Assembly (NCBI GenBank): GCA_003224055.1
Contig: QHYE01000063.1
Location: 1 to 64,000 of the forward strand
Reading direction: 5' to 3'
DNA length: 64,000 nt
From: Acidobacteriota bacterium
GTDB lineage: Bacteria; Acidobacteriota; Terriglobia; Acidiferrales; UBA7541
Shown: in pieces, positions 9,156-17,638 of the stretch
How positions within the stretch are numbered: position 1 is the stretch's first letter
Layout: each line of letters begins with the position of its first letter
Program-made: the position numbers and the translations under genes
The notes under the pieces: model-generated
Told to the model about the DNA's origin: nothing
What the model saw: the letters and a program-made list of their open reading frames with translations, nothing else
Database searches by the model: none

Positions 9156-10469
9156 ATGGCGGATCTGAAGCAACTCGCCCGCCAGATTTTCCACGAAACA
9201 CTGGCCGCGATCGATATTGCCGCGACGATGCAGCGCAAGCTGCGGCGCGCGGGAACGCGTCTGCTTTGTGACGGCAAGATTCTCGATCTGCGAGAGTTCG
9301 ATAAGCTGCGCGTGGTGGCCATCGGAAAAGCGGCGCATGAGATGGTGGACGGGCTCGCGCAGGTGCTCGCGCCTTTCTTGCGATTCGAAGGCGTCGTCTC
9401 CGCGCCGACGGCACCGCGTAAGCCGCTGCCCGGTATGAAATATTTTGTGGGCGGGCATCCGATTCCCAATGAAGAGAGCTGGAGAGCCGCAGAGGCGATT
9501 CTTGCGCTCCTGAAAAAGTGTGATGAGAAGACTCTGGCGTTCTTTCTGCTTTCGGGAGGTGGATCGGCCCTTGTGGAGTTGCCCCTGGACCCGGCTCAGA
9601 CGCTGGAAGATCTGCAGAAAATGTATCGCGTGCTGGTGACCTGCGGTGCACCCATCTACGCGATCAATGCAGTTCGAAAGCATTTGTCGGCCGTGAAGGG
9701 AGGGAGACTGACGATGGCAGCGGGACGCGCGACCAAGCTGACTATCGCCATCAGCGATGTGCCGCGAGATTACGAGTCGGACATCGCATCAGGGCCAACG
9801 CTGCCCGATTTTTCGCTGATCCCTTACGTGGAACAAATCATCGAAAAGTATGGTCTGGAAGAAAAAGCTCCGATTGCGGTCCGGCGTTGGATTGATGGGG
9901 GGAAAATTCCGGAGACACCCAAGGGAGAAGAACCAGCATTCACAAATGCTCACTTCTTATTATTGCTTGGGATGGACGACTTATTTCATCCGGCGCATCA
10001 CGCGGCGGAAGCAAGAGGCTGCGCGGCGTGTTGCGACAACTCTACTGATGATTGGCCGGTGGGTCTGGCTGCGGAATTTCTGCTCGAACAACTGGAAAAT
10101 CTCAAGAGTGAGAATCCGGGGCGGCGCGTGGCGCTGATTGCGGATGGAGAAGTGAGCTCGCCGGTCACGGGGAATGGAATTGGAGGAAGGAATTCGGCGT
10201 TTGTGCTGGCTTGCGTGGAAAGGATTGCGGGGAAAAAAATTGCCGTGCTCAGCGCGGGGACTGATGGGATTGACGGAAACAGTCCGGCAGCGGGGGCGGT
10301 GGCGGACGGCGAAACGCTGGAGATGGCGCGCGCGATTGGACTCGATCCGGCCGATGCGTTCCGCCGGAGCGATGCCTTCACATTGTTTGCGCGGTTGGAC
10401 GAACTCATCGTCACCGGACCGACAGGAAATAATCTGCGCGACTTGCGGATCCTAATTGCCGAGCCTTAA
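9156..10469 (+). CDS. Glycerate 2-kinase (MOFRL/DUF4147 family)
   Basis: A 437-residue protein of the type II glycerate kinase family. The N-terminal DUF4147 part has VVAIGKAAHEMVDGL, FLLSGGGSALVELP and SAVKGGRL; the C-terminal MOFRL part has NSAFVLACVERIAG, LSAGTDGIDGNSPAAGA and ends TGNNLRDLRILI. This matches enzymes that phosphorylate D-glycerate to 2-phosphoglycerate in the serine or glycerate pathway. It follows the hydroxyacid dehydrogenase by 22 bp and probably shares its transcript. The product can enter lower glycolysis, completing a route from glyoxylate-derived compounds to central metabolism. Confidence 0.87.
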   Translation: MADLKQLARQIFHETLAAIDIAATMQRKLRRAGTRLLCDGKILDLREFDKLRVVAIGKAAHEMVDGLAQVLAPFLRFEGVVSAPTAPRKPLPGMKYFVGGHPIPNEESWRAAEAILALLKKCDEKTLAFFLLSGGGSALVELPLDPAQTLEDLQKMYRVLVTCGAPIYAINAVRKHLSAVKGGRLTMAAGRATKLTIAISDVPRDYESDIASGPTLPDFSLIPYVEQIIEKYGLEEKAPIAVRRWIDGGKIPETPKGEEPAFTNAHFLLLLGMDDLFHPAHHAAEARGCAACCDNSTDDWPVGLAAEFLLEQLENLKSENPGRRVALIADGEVSSPVTGNGIGGRNSAFVLACVERIAGKKIAVLSAGTDGIDGNSPAAGAVADGETLEMARAIGLDPADAFRRSDAFTLFARLDELIVTGPTGNNLRDLRILIAEP

Positions 10470-10588
10470 GGGAAAAAGACTTAACACAGAGATCAAAGAG
10501 ACACAGAGTTCACAAAAAGAAAAAAGATTTCTGATTCCCGACCGCGTCGGATTGGATTCCATTCGCGCCACCTGGCAGATTATACCGG

Positions 10589-13222
10589 TTAGTTTTTCGG
10601 CGGTGGGAGGCGTGACTCGATGGACTTCAGGCGCTCGCTCATTTCCTGGAGCAGGCGCTCGAGTTTCTCGAGGCGCCGGTCGGTCGAATCTTTTTCGGCC
10701 GCGTCAGCTTCCGCGGATTCCTCGCCCTCTTCGCCAGCGGGATGGGCGCCGGGCTTTGCATTTGCAGGCTTCTTGAGACGCGCGATTTGCCCTTTGATCA
10801 TGGGAGCCATGACGATGCTGAGTTCGTCCGTCTTCAAGAGTGCTTCGAGCGCGGGAATGGCGGAGGCGTCGCCGCGAGTGCCAAGCGCATAAATGCTGGC
10901 CATGCGAATGGGGTGACGCGGTTCCGAGAGATAGGAAGCGATCTGCCTGGTGATTTCCTTGTTGTCCTTCTGGAGGCGAGCCAAGCTGTAAATCGCCGCG
11001 GTGCGCGATTCGACGGGTTTTCCAACCGCGGACCACTCGAGCAGAAGCGGAACAGCCTTGTCATCGCCGAGCGTGCTGAACGCGCGAAGAGCGGCGTTGC
11101 GAAGAAAGCCGTCCGGCGAATCCGCGGCGACGGCAGCTTCGAGCGTGGCGAGGGCGTTCGGAGCCTTGAGGCGCCCCAGTGCTTGCAAAGCAGCGGCACG
11201 AGCGCGATAGGAGCTGTCATCTTTCGCGATGGAGTTGAGTTTCGCGGAAACCGCTGCGTCGTCTTTGATATTGCCAAGCGCCGCGACCACCCTGCTGCGA
11301 ACCCATGGGCCATCGTTCGAATTGACTGCCTCAAGCAGCAGCTTCGCTGCATTGGGCCCGCCGAGCTCGCCAAGCGTATCGGCGGCGATGGCGCGGACGC
11401 CCCAGGCTTTGTCGTTGCGCAGCGCGTCACCGAGAGCGGCGACTACTTCCTCATCCTTCTTGATCTTGCCGAGCGCAATGACAGCGTCAGCGCGATCGGA
11501 CAGCTCCGCGGCGTTCTTTAACTGATAGAGCCATTCTTTCTTTTCTTTGTGAAATTCGGCGGACTTGAGGACTTGGCCACCCTTATCGAACAGAACGAGG
11601 AGCGGCGCGGCGTCCGCAGGCAACGTAAAAACCTGACTGGCTTTCGCAACCGTGATCGGATGGAGCTTTGCCCCAGTGCTTGTGGTGATTTCCACTTCAA
11701 CGGGCACACGGAAGATTCCCACGCGGCCTTCGACCGTTTGCGTTTGTTTGACGGTGAGCGCAACCTGGTGCTTTTCGTTGTCGTAGGTATAGCTCAGGTC
11801 AAACTTGGGGGCGCCCGCGCCGTAGATCCATTGGCTGAAGAATTGGTCCACGTTGGTATGAGTCGTTTCTTCGATGGCTTTGACTAAATCCGAGGTGACG
11901 ACGTTTTTCCCGCGGTTGGCCTCGAGGTAGTGCCTCATGGCGCGGTAAAACGCGTCATCGCCAAGTTGATGGCGCAGCATATAGAGGACCCAGCCGCCTT
12001 TGCCATAGGCGTTTTCGTCAAATTCGCTGGAATCGTCGAAATCGTGCCGGACAATTGGCTTGTTCCAGAGAGTATTGCTCCCTAACCATTCGCGCGTAGC
12101 TTGCCAGCGCTCATAATCGGCTTGATCCTTGCCGTAACGCGAGTCGCTCCAAACAAATTCCAGGAACGTCGCGAACCCCTCATTAAGCCAGATGTTTCCC
12201 CAGTCTTTGCAGGTGACCAGGTCGCCGAACCACTGGTGCCCGAGTTCGTGGGAGATTAGGCCGTCTTCTCCTGTGAAGTATTCGGGAGCGAGCTTCGGAT
12301 GGACGAGCGAGCTGCTCGTGTTCGTGGTGGCGCTGGAGTTTTCCATCCCCCCGGCGACGAAATCGTCCACCATGACCTGCGCGTATTTTTCCCACGGGTA
12401 GTCGACACCAAATTTCTTGCTGAAGAGCTCCAGCATCGCCGGAGTACGGCCGTAGTTGATGGGCAGGCGATCGCCGCGGCCCTTGGGGGCGTAATACGTG
12501 ACGGGAATGCCGTGCCAGGTGTCTTTCACTTCGTCGAACTCGCCGGCGACGACGGTGATCAAGTAGGTGGAGCTAAGGACAGATTCTTTCCAATACCAGG
12601 TCTTAAGGCCTTTGCCGGCATCGGTGACGTTGATGAGCTTGCCATTCGAAACGGTGATCCAGGAGGCGGGGACGGTGAGGATCGTTTCGGTGGTGAGGCG
12701 ATCATTTGGATAGTCGTACGTCGGAAGATAGTAACGCGTGTCTTCGGATTCGCCCTGCGTCCAGATTTGTTTGGGGCGGTCCGGATAGTCTTTGTCCGGC
12801 AGAATGAAGTAGAGGCCTTTGGCAGGCTTGCCTTCGTAATGGATGGCGACCTCGAATTTGTCTCCGGCTTTCGCTGGGGCGGGAAGAGGTACGATGAGTT
12901 TGCCCGACGGGGTCTCGAATTTCGCGGGAGATTTGTTGACCGTGACGCTTTGGATGGTCAGGCCCACGGAGTCGAACGCGATTTTGGCCGTGCCGTCGCG
13001 AAGAATCGAGAGCGAGTGCGTGACGTCGCCAAGAACTTTTTTCTGTTCGACATCGAAGCGCAGCGCAATCTTGGAATGCTGCAGATCGTAGTCGCGGCTT
13101 CGCGCGTAGGGTTCGTCGGCGCGGAGTTGCAAAGCAATGACGAAAATCGCCAGCAACGCGGCGAATGACAAATATCGCGGACGACTGCGATGGACGATGG
13201 TGCGAGAAGGTTCACTGATCAT
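10589..13222 (-). CDS. M1-family aminopeptidase with C-terminal HEAT repeats
   Basis: An 877-residue protein with an N-terminal hydrophobic signal or anchor (residues 17-34). The peptidase core has GGMEN (291-295), a variant of the exopeptidase GAMEN motif, and the zinc site HELGHQWFGDLV (325-336) with the third ligand in WLNEGFATF (Glu348). After about residue 600 come repeated helical pairs (AVIALGKIKKDEEVVAALGD, RVVAALGNIKDDAAVSAKL, ALQALGRLKAPNALATLEAA) of HEAT type, and a Lys/Glu-rich coiled-coil end. M1 enzymes remove N-terminal amino acids; the export signal suggests a periplasmic enzyme. The start overlaps the frame-corrected end of the ACT-domain gene. Confidence 0.88.
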   Translation of the reverse strand: MISEPSRTIVHRSRPRYLSFAALLAIFVIALQLRADEPYARSRDYDLQHSKIALRFDVEQKKVLGDVTHSLSILRDGTAKIAFDSVGLTIQSVTVNKSPAKFETPSGKLIVPLPAPAKAGDKFEVAIHYEGKPAKGLYFILPDKDYPDRPKQIWTQGESEDTRYYLPTYDYPNDRLTTETILTVPASWITVSNGKLINVTDAGKGLKTWYWKESVLSSTYLITVVAGEFDEVKDTWHGIPVTYYAPKGRGDRLPINYGRTPAMLELFSKKFGVDYPWEKYAQVMVDDFVAGGMENSSATTNTSSSLVHPKLAPEYFTGEDGLISHELGHQWFGDLVTCKDWGNIWLNEGFATFLEFVWSDSRYGKDQADYERWQATREWLGSNTLWNKPIVRHDFDDSSEFDENAYGKGGWVLYMLRHQLGDDAFYRAMRHYLEANRGKNVVTSDLVKAIEETTHTNVDQFFSQWIYGAGAPKFDLSYTYDNEKHQVALTVKQTQTVEGRVGIFRVPVEVEITTSTGAKLHPITVAKASQVFTLPADAAPLLVLFDKGGQVLKSAEFHKEKKEWLYQLKNAAELSDRADAVIALGKIKKDEEVVAALGDALRNDKAWGVRAIAADTLGELGGPNAAKLLLEAVNSNDGPWVRSRVVAALGNIKDDAAVSAKLNSIAKDDSSYRARAAALQALGRLKAPNALATLEAAVAADSPDGFLRNAALRAFSTLGDDKAVPLLLEWSAVGKPVESRTAAIYSLARLQKDNKEITRQIASYLSEPRHPIRMASIYALGTRGDASAIPALEALLKTDELSIVMAPMIKGQIARLKKPANAKPGAHPAGEEGEESAEADAAEKDSTDRRLEKLERLLQEMSERLKSIESRLPPPKN

Positions 13223-13625
13223 TCTGCTGCGCTCCTGTGAATCGTGTGTCCCGCCTGGCCAAGTGCGTGGATGGCAGCCGAGAGGGTCTCCGCGGCGACC
13301 AGCAGGTAATCCGTTTCAAAAGTGAGTTTGCAAACAAACTGATTTTCGCTTCGGCGAGGGGCGCGGCAAGCGCGGACAAAACGCCGATTTCCGACAAGAC
13401 GAAAGGCCCATTAACTTTGAAGACGCGCCACCCGGGCTGGGACTGCACTCCCACAGGTACGCGAGAGAGTTCACTGACGATGGAAAGTTCATCGCCAGTG
13501 CGCGTGACGGAGAAGAAGGGGCGTTGCGTTGCCCATGCGGGAATCGGCGCATCGGCCACGAGCCGCGAAATCGCGAAACGTTCTGGCAGAAGAGTGAGTT
13601 CGAAGTGGCGGGCGGCGACGGACAT
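13219..13625 (-). pseudogene. ACT-domain protein, interrupted by a single-base frameshift
   Basis: The minus-strand frame from 13625 reads LPERFAISRLVADAPIPAW, WRVFKVNGPFVLSEIGVLSA and AEAKISLFANS, typical of small ACT-domain proteins of about 130-140 residues. It then loses similarity near 13325. Shifting frame there restores FETDYLLVAAETLSAAIHAL and a TGA that overlaps the ATG of the downstream M1 peptidase as ATGA. One missing base therefore separates the two halves. Coupling to the M1 gene and 6-bp spacing from the upstream SDR gene show a former or actual three-gene operon. ACT domains bind small ligands such as amino acids; no function is assigned. A sequencing error is a real possibility. 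Confidence 0.75.
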
Positions 13626-13631
13626 TGCGAG

Positions 13632-14423
13632 CTAGAGGAGACCCCTGACAAGGCCGCCATCCACCGCGATGGAAGTGCCGTTGATGTAGCTGGCCCGCTC
13701 GGAGGCGAGGAACGTGACCACCGCCGCGAATTCTTCCGGAGTGCCCACGCGGCCTGCCGGAATTTCGCGCTCCCAGCCGGCGAAAACTTCTTGAGGCTTC
13801 GCGCCGGTACGCTTGGAGATGGCGGCAGCCAGATTGTCGAGGCGCGCAGTACGAGTGAAGCCGGGGCAAACGTTATTTACGGTGATGCCGTCGGCGCCGT
13901 ATTCATTGGCAAGGGTGCGTGCCAAGCCGGTGACGGCGGCGCGAATCGAATTCGAAAGCAGAAGTCCCTCAACAGGCTGTTTGACCGCAGAAGAGGTAAT
14001 CGTAATCAGACGCCCCCACTTATTCTCTTGCATGCGCGGCAGAACTTCCCTGGCAAAGTTCACCGTGCTCATTAGAAGCTGGTCAACGGCAGCGCGCCAG
14101 TCTTCCGGCTGGGTGTTCTTAAATAAGTTAGACGGAGGGCCGCCCGAATTGGTAACGCAGATGTCAATGCGGCCAAAGCGGGCTTCCACGGCAGCGACGA
14201 AGGCGGCAACTGTTGCGGAATCAGCGACATCGAAGGCTTGGTGGAAGACATCCCGTCCAGTGGAGTTGTGAATGTGCGCGGCGGTCTCCAAGAGCGTAGC
14301 TGGAGTCCGCGCGCAAATGGCGACGCTGGCGCCCTCGCGGGCCAGTTCCTCCGCGACTGAGCGGCCGAGTCCTTTGCTGGCCGCCGCGACGATGGCGACG
14401 CGGCCTGTGAGCCCCAGATCCAA
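13632..14423 (-). CDS. SDR-family protein with degenerate active site
   Basis: A 263-residue short-chain dehydrogenase/reductase related to 3-oxoacyl-ACP reductases. The Rossmann start is VAIVAAASKGLGRSVAEEL (an AAASKGLG variant of TGxxxGxG), followed by VTNSGGPP in place of NNAG and ITSSAVKQ for the catalytic Ser. Where YxxxK is expected the sequence reads LLLSNSIRAAV, so Tyr and Lys are both lost. This fits a known subgroup of putative ketoacyl reductase-like SDRs with imperfect cofactor and catalytic motifs. Activity and substrate cannot be stated. It is 6 bp upstream of the ACT-domain gene and probably co-transcribed with it and the M1 peptidase. Confidence 0.83.
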   Translation of the reverse strand: MDLGLTGRVAIVAAASKGLGRSVAEELAREGASVAICARTPATLLETAAHIHNSTGRDVFHQAFDVADSATVAAFVAAVEARFGRIDICVTNSGGPPSNLFKNTQPEDWRAAVDQLLMSTVNFAREVLPRMQENKWGRLITITSSAVKQPVEGLLLSNSIRAAVTGLARTLANEYGADGITVNNVCPGFTRTARLDNLAAAISKRTGAKPQEVFAGWEREIPAGRVGTPEEFAAVVTFLASERASYINGTSIAVDGGLVRGLL

Positions 14424-14669
14424 TCTTGCACCCCATCCAAAACTTTAATCGTCTCGCGAAACGTGAAGTGCGTCAATCAATGCCCCCATTTGGTGGATCA
14501 CCGGCCGATTTATCGAAAGGACTGGAGAGTGCCAATCTTTCCCACGATTACCGGTGGGTGGAGCAGTTCGCGAAATCTAATCGTTGAAACGGAGAAGAAC
14601 TGGCTCGACGCTTTGCCTTTTCAAAACTTTGCGCTTGAGGGATGCATCTTTTCGATGAATGCCGCCGGC

Positions 14670-15401
14670 CTAGTTCAATTGCTTCAATTCTTCGTAAAGG
14701 CGTTCGATGGCATGGAATAAATCCTCGATCTCCGAAGCTTCGGGACGAATGGCGTGGTTCTTCAGGTCGGCGGTAAGCGCTTCGTAAAGCTGCGTCCCGC
14801 GGCGGATGCGCTCCATAACGAGCAGCGGAATTACCGTTGCTGTATCCCGCTTCTGAACCTGTCTCTCCTGCCATTCCTGGACGGCCCACGCCGTCTTGCG
14901 GATGTAATCCACTGCTTCTCGGAATTCGCGCAGCACATAGGGATCGATGTCGCCTGCCTTCATGCCGTGTTCAAGCTTCAACAATTCCCCGGTTGTCCGC
15001 TTCAACTGAAAGGTTAGTCCCCAAAACGCTTCGTTGGGCGGGAGGAGTTCCACCGTAACTGCCAGGAGAGCACCCGTCGAAGACCGTCGAATGGCGGATA
15101 TGCGCGCCTTGGCCGTTTGACCGGAGACCAGATTCATCAATTCGACTTCCGTCCCTTCGGCTGGATGCCTATCGGCGTCCATAAACTCCAGGAGACCGCC
15201 ATGGAGGTTTGCTTCCCGTGCTTGTGCGTGCGCGGAGTGCAGCACGCCACCTGGACCCGGCCATTTCAAGTGAATGGGAATGACGAGGGGATAGCGATCA
15301 CTTCTTCTTCGTTCTTTCTCAAAGCGCATCCGTCCTGGGTCGTGAGCATCGGTAAGCATGGCTGTAGGTGTTCCCGCTTGTTTTACCATGGTCGCGCGCA
15401 T
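14670..15401 (-). CDS. PilZ-domain protein
   Basis: A 243-residue soluble protein. Residues about 28-115 form a PilZ domain: ERRRSDRYPL holds the RxxxR c-di-GMP motif, and REANLHGGLLEF corresponds to the second motif (D/N)xSxxG, here with His for Ser. The rest is helical (LREFREAVDYIRKTAWAVQE...) with no recognised domain. PilZ proteins usually act as cyclic-di-GMP effectors; the altered second motif makes binding less certain. Several ATGs occur at the N-terminus, so the start could lie up to 25 codons further in. It is divergent from the TPR-protein gene. Confidence 0.72.
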   Translation of the reverse strand: MRATMVKQAGTPTAMLTDAHDPGRMRFEKERRRSDRYPLVIPIHLKWPGPGGVLHSAHAQAREANLHGGLLEFMDADRHPAEGTEVELMNLVSGQTAKARISAIRRSSTGALLAVTVELLPPNEAFWGLTFQLKRTTGELLKLEHGMKAGDIDPYVLREFREAVDYIRKTAWAVQEWQERQVQKRDTATVIPLLVMERIRRGTQLYEALTADLKNHAIRPEASEIEDLFHAIERLYEELKQLN

Positions 15402-15553
15402 TTCATCCAGTTTTGTGAGCTCAGGGTCGAAAGGGTTCCTCGTTCTTCCACGGCCATGGTTGTCCCGAGCCGGGCCGATTCCGTATGAAATTCGTTTGCG
15501 CGAAATCGGCAGCGGAACTAAAATGCAGCCAATTCCCTGCGTGTGGAGGTTCT

Positions 15554-16714
15554 ATGCGAAGGACCCCTTGGTTGATCGGAATTTTCTTTCTTGTGGGATG
15601 CTCGGCGAATGCGGCGCTTGCGCAGCAAATCGGCAAAATCGTTCCCGTTCAGGCGGGATCGGACGCAGATCACGCGATCTCGGAAATCAACGCGGCAACC
15701 GACCCGGCACAAAAGCTGGCGCTGATCGGCACGTTCGCGGAGGGTGCGGGCAAAGAAGGGGACTACCCGATTCTGGCGAATGGCCTGTACGTGGACTACT
15801 ACCTGGCGCGGAAAAATTATGACAAAGCGTTCGAATACGGCGACAAACTCTTCGCGCTCGACCAGGACAATTTTCAGAACGCGATGAATATGATTCGCGC
15901 GGCTTCGGAAAAGGGCGACGCGGACCGGCTGATTTCCTATGGCGAAAAGGCCGAGGGCATTTTACAGCGATACAAGAATGCGCCGGCTCCGGCCGGATCT
16001 TCAGCGGAAGCGTGGACTCAGCAAAAGGCGCAGACGCTGGAAGCCAATAAGGACGGCATCACTTACATCCAGAACGCCGTGTTCAGCGCCGTTTATCAGA
16101 CCAAGGATGCCGGGAAACGAGCGTCGCTGCTGGTGCGATTCGCGCAGATTTTTGCGGATTCGCCGTACGCCAACCAGGCGCTTGGGGTGGCGGCGACGGC
16201 GTACCAACAGGCTCAGAACGCGCCGAAGATGCTCGAAGTGGCCAACGGCCTCCTGGCGAAAGATCCCAGCAACGTGGGAATGCTGCTACTGCTCTCCGAT
16301 TACTACGGAGAGAAGGGCGAGCACGTGGATAAGGCCGAGGCTTATTCGAAGAAGGCGATGACCGTGCTGGAAACCGCAAAAAAGCCAGAGGAAATGACCG
16401 ATGATCAGTGGAAGCAGCAGAGCGACCTGCAAAAAGGGCTGGCGCTGAGTTCGCTCGGGCAGATCAACATTCAGAAAAAAGATAACGCGCAGGCAGTGAC
16501 AAATTTCCGGGCCGCCGCGCCGCTCTTGAAACCGGATGATGGCAGCTATGCGCGCAACCAGTACCGTCTGGGATTTGCCCTGCTGAATTTGAAGAGGAAC
16601 CTCGAGGCGAAAGATGCTTTCACACAGGCAGCCTCGGTCAACAGCCCCTACAGAGGGCCGGCGCAAGAAAAACTGAAAGCCATGGCCGCGCCCCCTCGGC
16701 GGAAAGCGTCCTGA
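15554..16714 (+). CDS. Exported TPR-repeat protein
   Basis: A 386-residue protein starting MRRTPWLIGIFFLVGCSANA, a signal peptide; the ATG at 15554 has GGAGGT just upstream. The body is helical with tetratricopeptide-like units, for instance NGLYVDYYLARKNYDKAFEY, ALGVAATAYQQAQNAPKMLE, LSDYYGEKGEHVDKAEAYSK and YRLGFALLNLKRNLEAKDAF. Such proteins are periplasmic scaffolds; no partner is evident. The leader carries a Cys in the hydrophobic stretch (LVGCS), so a lipoprotein form is possible, though cleavage after ALA-QQ is equally likely. It stands alone upstream of msrA with 85 bp between. Confidence 0.75.
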   Translation: MRRTPWLIGIFFLVGCSANAALAQQIGKIVPVQAGSDADHAISEINAATDPAQKLALIGTFAEGAGKEGDYPILANGLYVDYYLARKNYDKAFEYGDKLFALDQDNFQNAMNMIRAASEKGDADRLISYGEKAEGILQRYKNAPAPAGSSAEAWTQQKAQTLEANKDGITYIQNAVFSAVYQTKDAGKRASLLVRFAQIFADSPYANQALGVAATAYQQAQNAPKMLEVANGLLAKDPSNVGMLLLLSDYYGEKGEHVDKAEAYSKKAMTVLETAKKPEEMTDDQWKQQSDLQKGLALSSLGQINIQKKDNAQAVTNFRAAAPLLKPDDGSYARNQYRLGFALLNLKRNLEAKDAFTQAASVNSPYRGPAQEKLKAMAAPPRRKAS

Positions 16715-16799
16715 ATTTTGCTAAAACCGCGGCATACTGCTATTGCATCTAATGGCTGCTCATAGGCAACACGGCATAGATGGATAGGCGAGGGAAAAC

Positions 16800-17273
16800 A
16801 TGTCAGAGATTGCGACTTTCGGAGCGGGCTGCTTCTGGGGCGTCGAGGCGGCGTTCCAGCAAGTTCCCGGAGTGATTGACACGGCTGTGGGGTATAGCGG
16901 CGGAGAGACGCCGAACCCGACTTACAAAGATGTATGCACCGACGAAACCGGACACGCGGAAGTAGTGCAGGTGACGTTCGATCCCGCAAAGGTGAGTTAC
17001 GAACAGCTGCTCGATGTTTTCTGGAAAGCGCACGACCCGACGCAAGTGAACCGCCAGGGGCCGGACTTCGGCACGCAGTACCGCACGGCGATTTTCACTC
17101 ATTCGCCGGAGCAGGAAGCGATGGCCAAGAAGTCGCGGGCAGCGCTGGAGGCGAGCGGAAAGCTCAAGCGACCCGTCGCAACGGAAATCACGCCGGCAGG
17201 CACCTTTTATCGCGCAGAAGAATATCACCAGAAATATCTACAGAAACGCGGCGCAGCGAGCTGCCACTTCTGA
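16800..17273 (+). CDS. msrA: Peptide methionine sulfoxide reductase A
   Basis: A 157-residue protein with the MsrA signature [12 protein letters not shown] (catalytic Cys in GCFWG at residues 10-14), [13 protein letters not shown] and [12 protein letters not shown]. It reduces methionine-S-sulfoxide in proteins, in the cytosol since no signal is present. The C-terminal GAASCHF supplies a possible resolving Cys. Length is normal for short MsrA proteins. A clear terminator follows 30 bp after the stop. Confidence 0.95.
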   Translation: MSEIATFGAGCFWGVEAAFQQVPGVIDTAVGYSGGETPNPTYKDVCTDETGHAEVVQVTFDPAKVSYEQLLDVFWKAHDPTQVNRQGPDFGTQYRTAIFTHSPEQEAMAKKSRAALEASGKLKRPVATEITPAGTFYRAEEYHQKYLQKRGAASCHF

Positions 17274-17302
17274 GCTGGAATTCAATTTAGGAAATGCGAG
17301 AA

Positions 17303-17329
17303 ACCGAGCGAGGCTGCTCGGTTTTTTTC
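17303..17329 (+). terminator. Rho-independent terminator after msrA
   Basis: ACCGAGC, a 6-base loop, then GCTCGGT followed by seven T in total. The stem of seven pairs and the T-tract fit an intrinsic terminator for rightward transcription of msrA. Confidence 0.88.
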
Positions 17330-17361
17330 TTTGCGGTGATTGATGTGCGTGCTGTAGGAAG

Positions 17362-17379
17362 TGGCGGAGAGGGTGGGAT
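17362..17379. other. Putative attachment site copy: 3' end of tRNA-Ser
   Basis: TGGCGGAGAGGGTGGGAT is identical to 29100-29117, which is the complement of the last 18 bases of tRNA-Ser(GGA), including the encoded CCA and discriminator. Both copies are in the same orientation. A truncated copy of a tRNA 3' end beyond the 3' side of the intact gene is the usual footprint of integrase-mediated insertion. Confidence 0.7.
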
Positions 17380-17545
17380 ACTCACCCAGCCGCTTTTCCT
17401 ATCCTATCATCTTTTCAGCAACATGCATGACACCCGCATGAACATTGGCGATTTCTACGGTCTCGCCTTTTTCAACTCTTTCAATCCTTCCGCATAAATA
17501 GCACCAATTTCGGGCCGAAACAGACACTAAAGACACCAAGACGTT
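17371..17545. repeat. Diverged direct repeat, copy A
   Basis: This stretch starts in the att-like sequence (GGGTGGGATACTCACCC) and runs to GACACCAAG. It aligns along its length with 25804-25973, roughly 70 percent identical by eye; identical blocks include GGTGGGATACTCAC, TTTTCAGCAAC and TAGCACCAATTTCGGGCC. No open reading frame is shared. It may be the left end of an integrated element. The rest of the 365-bp gene-free gap 17274-17638 holds the msrA terminator and nothing else I recognise. Confidence 0.7.
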
Positions 17546-17638
17546 TTGGGCCGCTCAAGGAGTGACAAAGGCTCTTCGCTCTATCGAGCCTTCCGTCTGT
17601 GAACGAAGGCGTGCTCTGGCGTTTTGTTCGCCGTTGTA

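Noticed and set aside
17362-17379. A second, partial tRNA-Ser gene
   Set aside because: Only 18 bases of the 3' end match; no acceptor 5' strand, D arm or anticodon arm is present, so it is an att-like duplicate and not a gene.
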